This document shows positions 62,611 through 64,000 of a stretch of DNA of 64,000 nucleotides, piece after piece. The translations under genes and the position numbers were made by a program. How positions within the stretch are numbered: the first letter of the stretch is position 1; the number at the start of each line of letters is the position of its first letter. The stretch comes from Echinococcus granulosus (taxonomy: Eukaryota; Platyhelminthes; Cestoda; Cyclophyllidea; Taeniidae), in the NCBI RefSeq assembly GCF_000524195.1, contig NW_020170459.1, positions 194,643 to 258,642 on the forward strand, given 5' to 3'. Below the pieces are notes generated by a model, which saw nothing but the letters and a program-made list of their open reading frames with translations, ran no database searches and had not been told where the DNA came from.

Positions 62611-64000
62611 GTGTGTTCCTCTCTATTACACTTTTTCTTCCTTATAGTTTAGTGTGCTACAACAAACATGCCCTTCCTGTCCTTTGTGGAATCACAATCA
62701 CGCATTGAGTTGGGTGTTAAGCTCTCTCCAGTTTTTCACCTAGTTTAGATATGGAACCTCCCATTTGGATTCAAACTTATGCTTCCATATTAAAAAGCAC
62801 GTTTTATTGGTTGAACGAATCACTACTATGATTTGCAATCCTATCCCGATGAGATAAAAATATGCTGCGATTTCCACTGTGATGAAATATTTATCTCTTA
62901 AAGCAAACAAACGGGCCTCAGCTACCTTCACGTCTGCCTCTTACTTCCCAAATTTGCATTGCATTTCACCGATGATGGAGAACTACCATCAGGGGAATTT
63001 AATGGATGAAGCGGATCAGTTTTGTCTTGAAATGCGTTGCTTGGCATCGTGAGATTGAGAATGGCATTTTCTTTCCACTTATTAATTGACCATTCCTGTC
63101 TGTCCTAGCTAGGTCTCAGGAAGGGGATGTTCTCCTACACGTTCCAGTTGTGCCTAGATGTATCGGGTAGACAGAGAGAGACGGGTCAAGACCCTAATCA
63201 TTTGTAGTTTGGCCTTCAGTAAATGGACGATGAATGCCCAAGCATTGCGTCTGTAGCCCACCACGCCTACATCCACGCACAAAGTTTAGTCTTGCGGCGA
63301 TAAAGTGGTGAGTGGTTCGTTTGAGTCCACCAACTTTGCGGAGCATACAATAGTTACTCCTCATCAGATGCCAAATGGCCCGTTTTTATAACGAACGTGA
63401 AAAAAGCGAGGAACGAATTGCTAGTCTCACATTTTTCTCAGTTGTCGTTAAGCCATGGTGAGTAGATGATATATCCGCTTAGTGCCTAGCATCATTGCCC
63501 CTTCTCAGTTGATGTGGTTGTAATCTACTTAGTTCTTCACTTTCTGCGTTAAACACGACACTTGATTCTCTCATCGTCGATTTTCCTACTCAACATAGAT
63601 GCGGAAGTCCTCTAATGGTTGCCCATAAGAGCCAAGAAGGGAGAGTTATTCTGTAGGTGGTACAGTATCATGTAACGATTCATCAATAAACCCAACCAGG
63701 CGTAAATCATGTCTAAATGGCTGAATGTGTCTTAAAAAGCCTAAACACCAAATAATATTATCTGAACTTGAGGGGTTTTCGTACTCAACCGTTTCAGATT
63801 AGCCTAATCAAATCTGCTAATCGTAGCAGACATGCGTGGAATGTCATCGGGTGATGCTGCCAGTCGTGAGCGGAGCCGTCTGTCAGTGAATTCTCGCTTC
63901 CCGTGTACATTTTACCGCTTCGTCTTCATTACACATAACAGTGCTATTTACTACTACCATTAGATTACAGTGATACTTTAAATGCATGATGTTAAGTTTT
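62611..64000. other. Start of neurobeachin intron 15
   Basis: Follows exon 15 (FFE|GTGTGT, phase 0). No segment here matches the next expected part of the protein. AG-bounded pieces near 63118 and 63820 were examined without success. The gene continues beyond the window. Confidence 0.45.

Overview
This window is eukaryotic nuclear DNA. It is AT-rich, with spliced genes, canonical GT-AG introns (many only 31-39 nt) and long repeat-filled intergenic stretches. The very short introns, the repeat type and the divergence of the two recognisable proteins suggest a parasitic flatworm, most likely a tapeworm. That is inference; no marker in the window fixes the species. Three 100-N blocks (18274-18373, 44863-44962, 55177-55276) show a draft scaffold, so distances across them are unreliable.

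Three genes can be built. (1) At 10860-23443, minus strand, four exons give a 161-residue single-pass membrane protein that I cannot match to a known family. (2) At 42869-44472, minus strand, six exons give a complete RAD51 recombinase of 342 residues with every hallmark motif. (3) At 46817-62610, plus strand, fifteen exons give the first 824 residues of a neurobeachin/LRBA-type BEACH protein, which continues beyond the window. RAD51 and the neurobeachin gene are head to head, with start codons about 2.3 kb apart across one gap.

The rest of 0-46 kb is repeat-rich. The dominant family is a small LTR element with ~190-bp LTRs, a TTGGTGGCAGC primer-binding-like motif just inside the 5' LTR and a non-coding interior. 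It looks like a TRIM (terminal-repeat retrotransposon in miniature), ~1.0-1.1 kb when full length. I place five two-LTR copies (two on the minus strand, three on the plus) and six lone LTRs or LTR fragments. A second dispersed repeat (~650 bp) occurs at 28.3 and 34.6 kb, and a ~90-bp repeat at 14.7 and 18.6 kb. Simple repeats lie at 8.2, 18.8 and 51.1 kb. I saw no TRIM copy downstream of 45.6 kb, in either the neurobeachin exons or its long introns.

Genes 2 and 3 serve unrelated cellular functions (homologous recombination; vesicle/membrane-protein trafficking). Nothing links them beyond their divergent arrangement. No tRNA, rRNA or CRISPR was found. Most long open frames in the intergenic regions are of a length expected by chance at this base composition.
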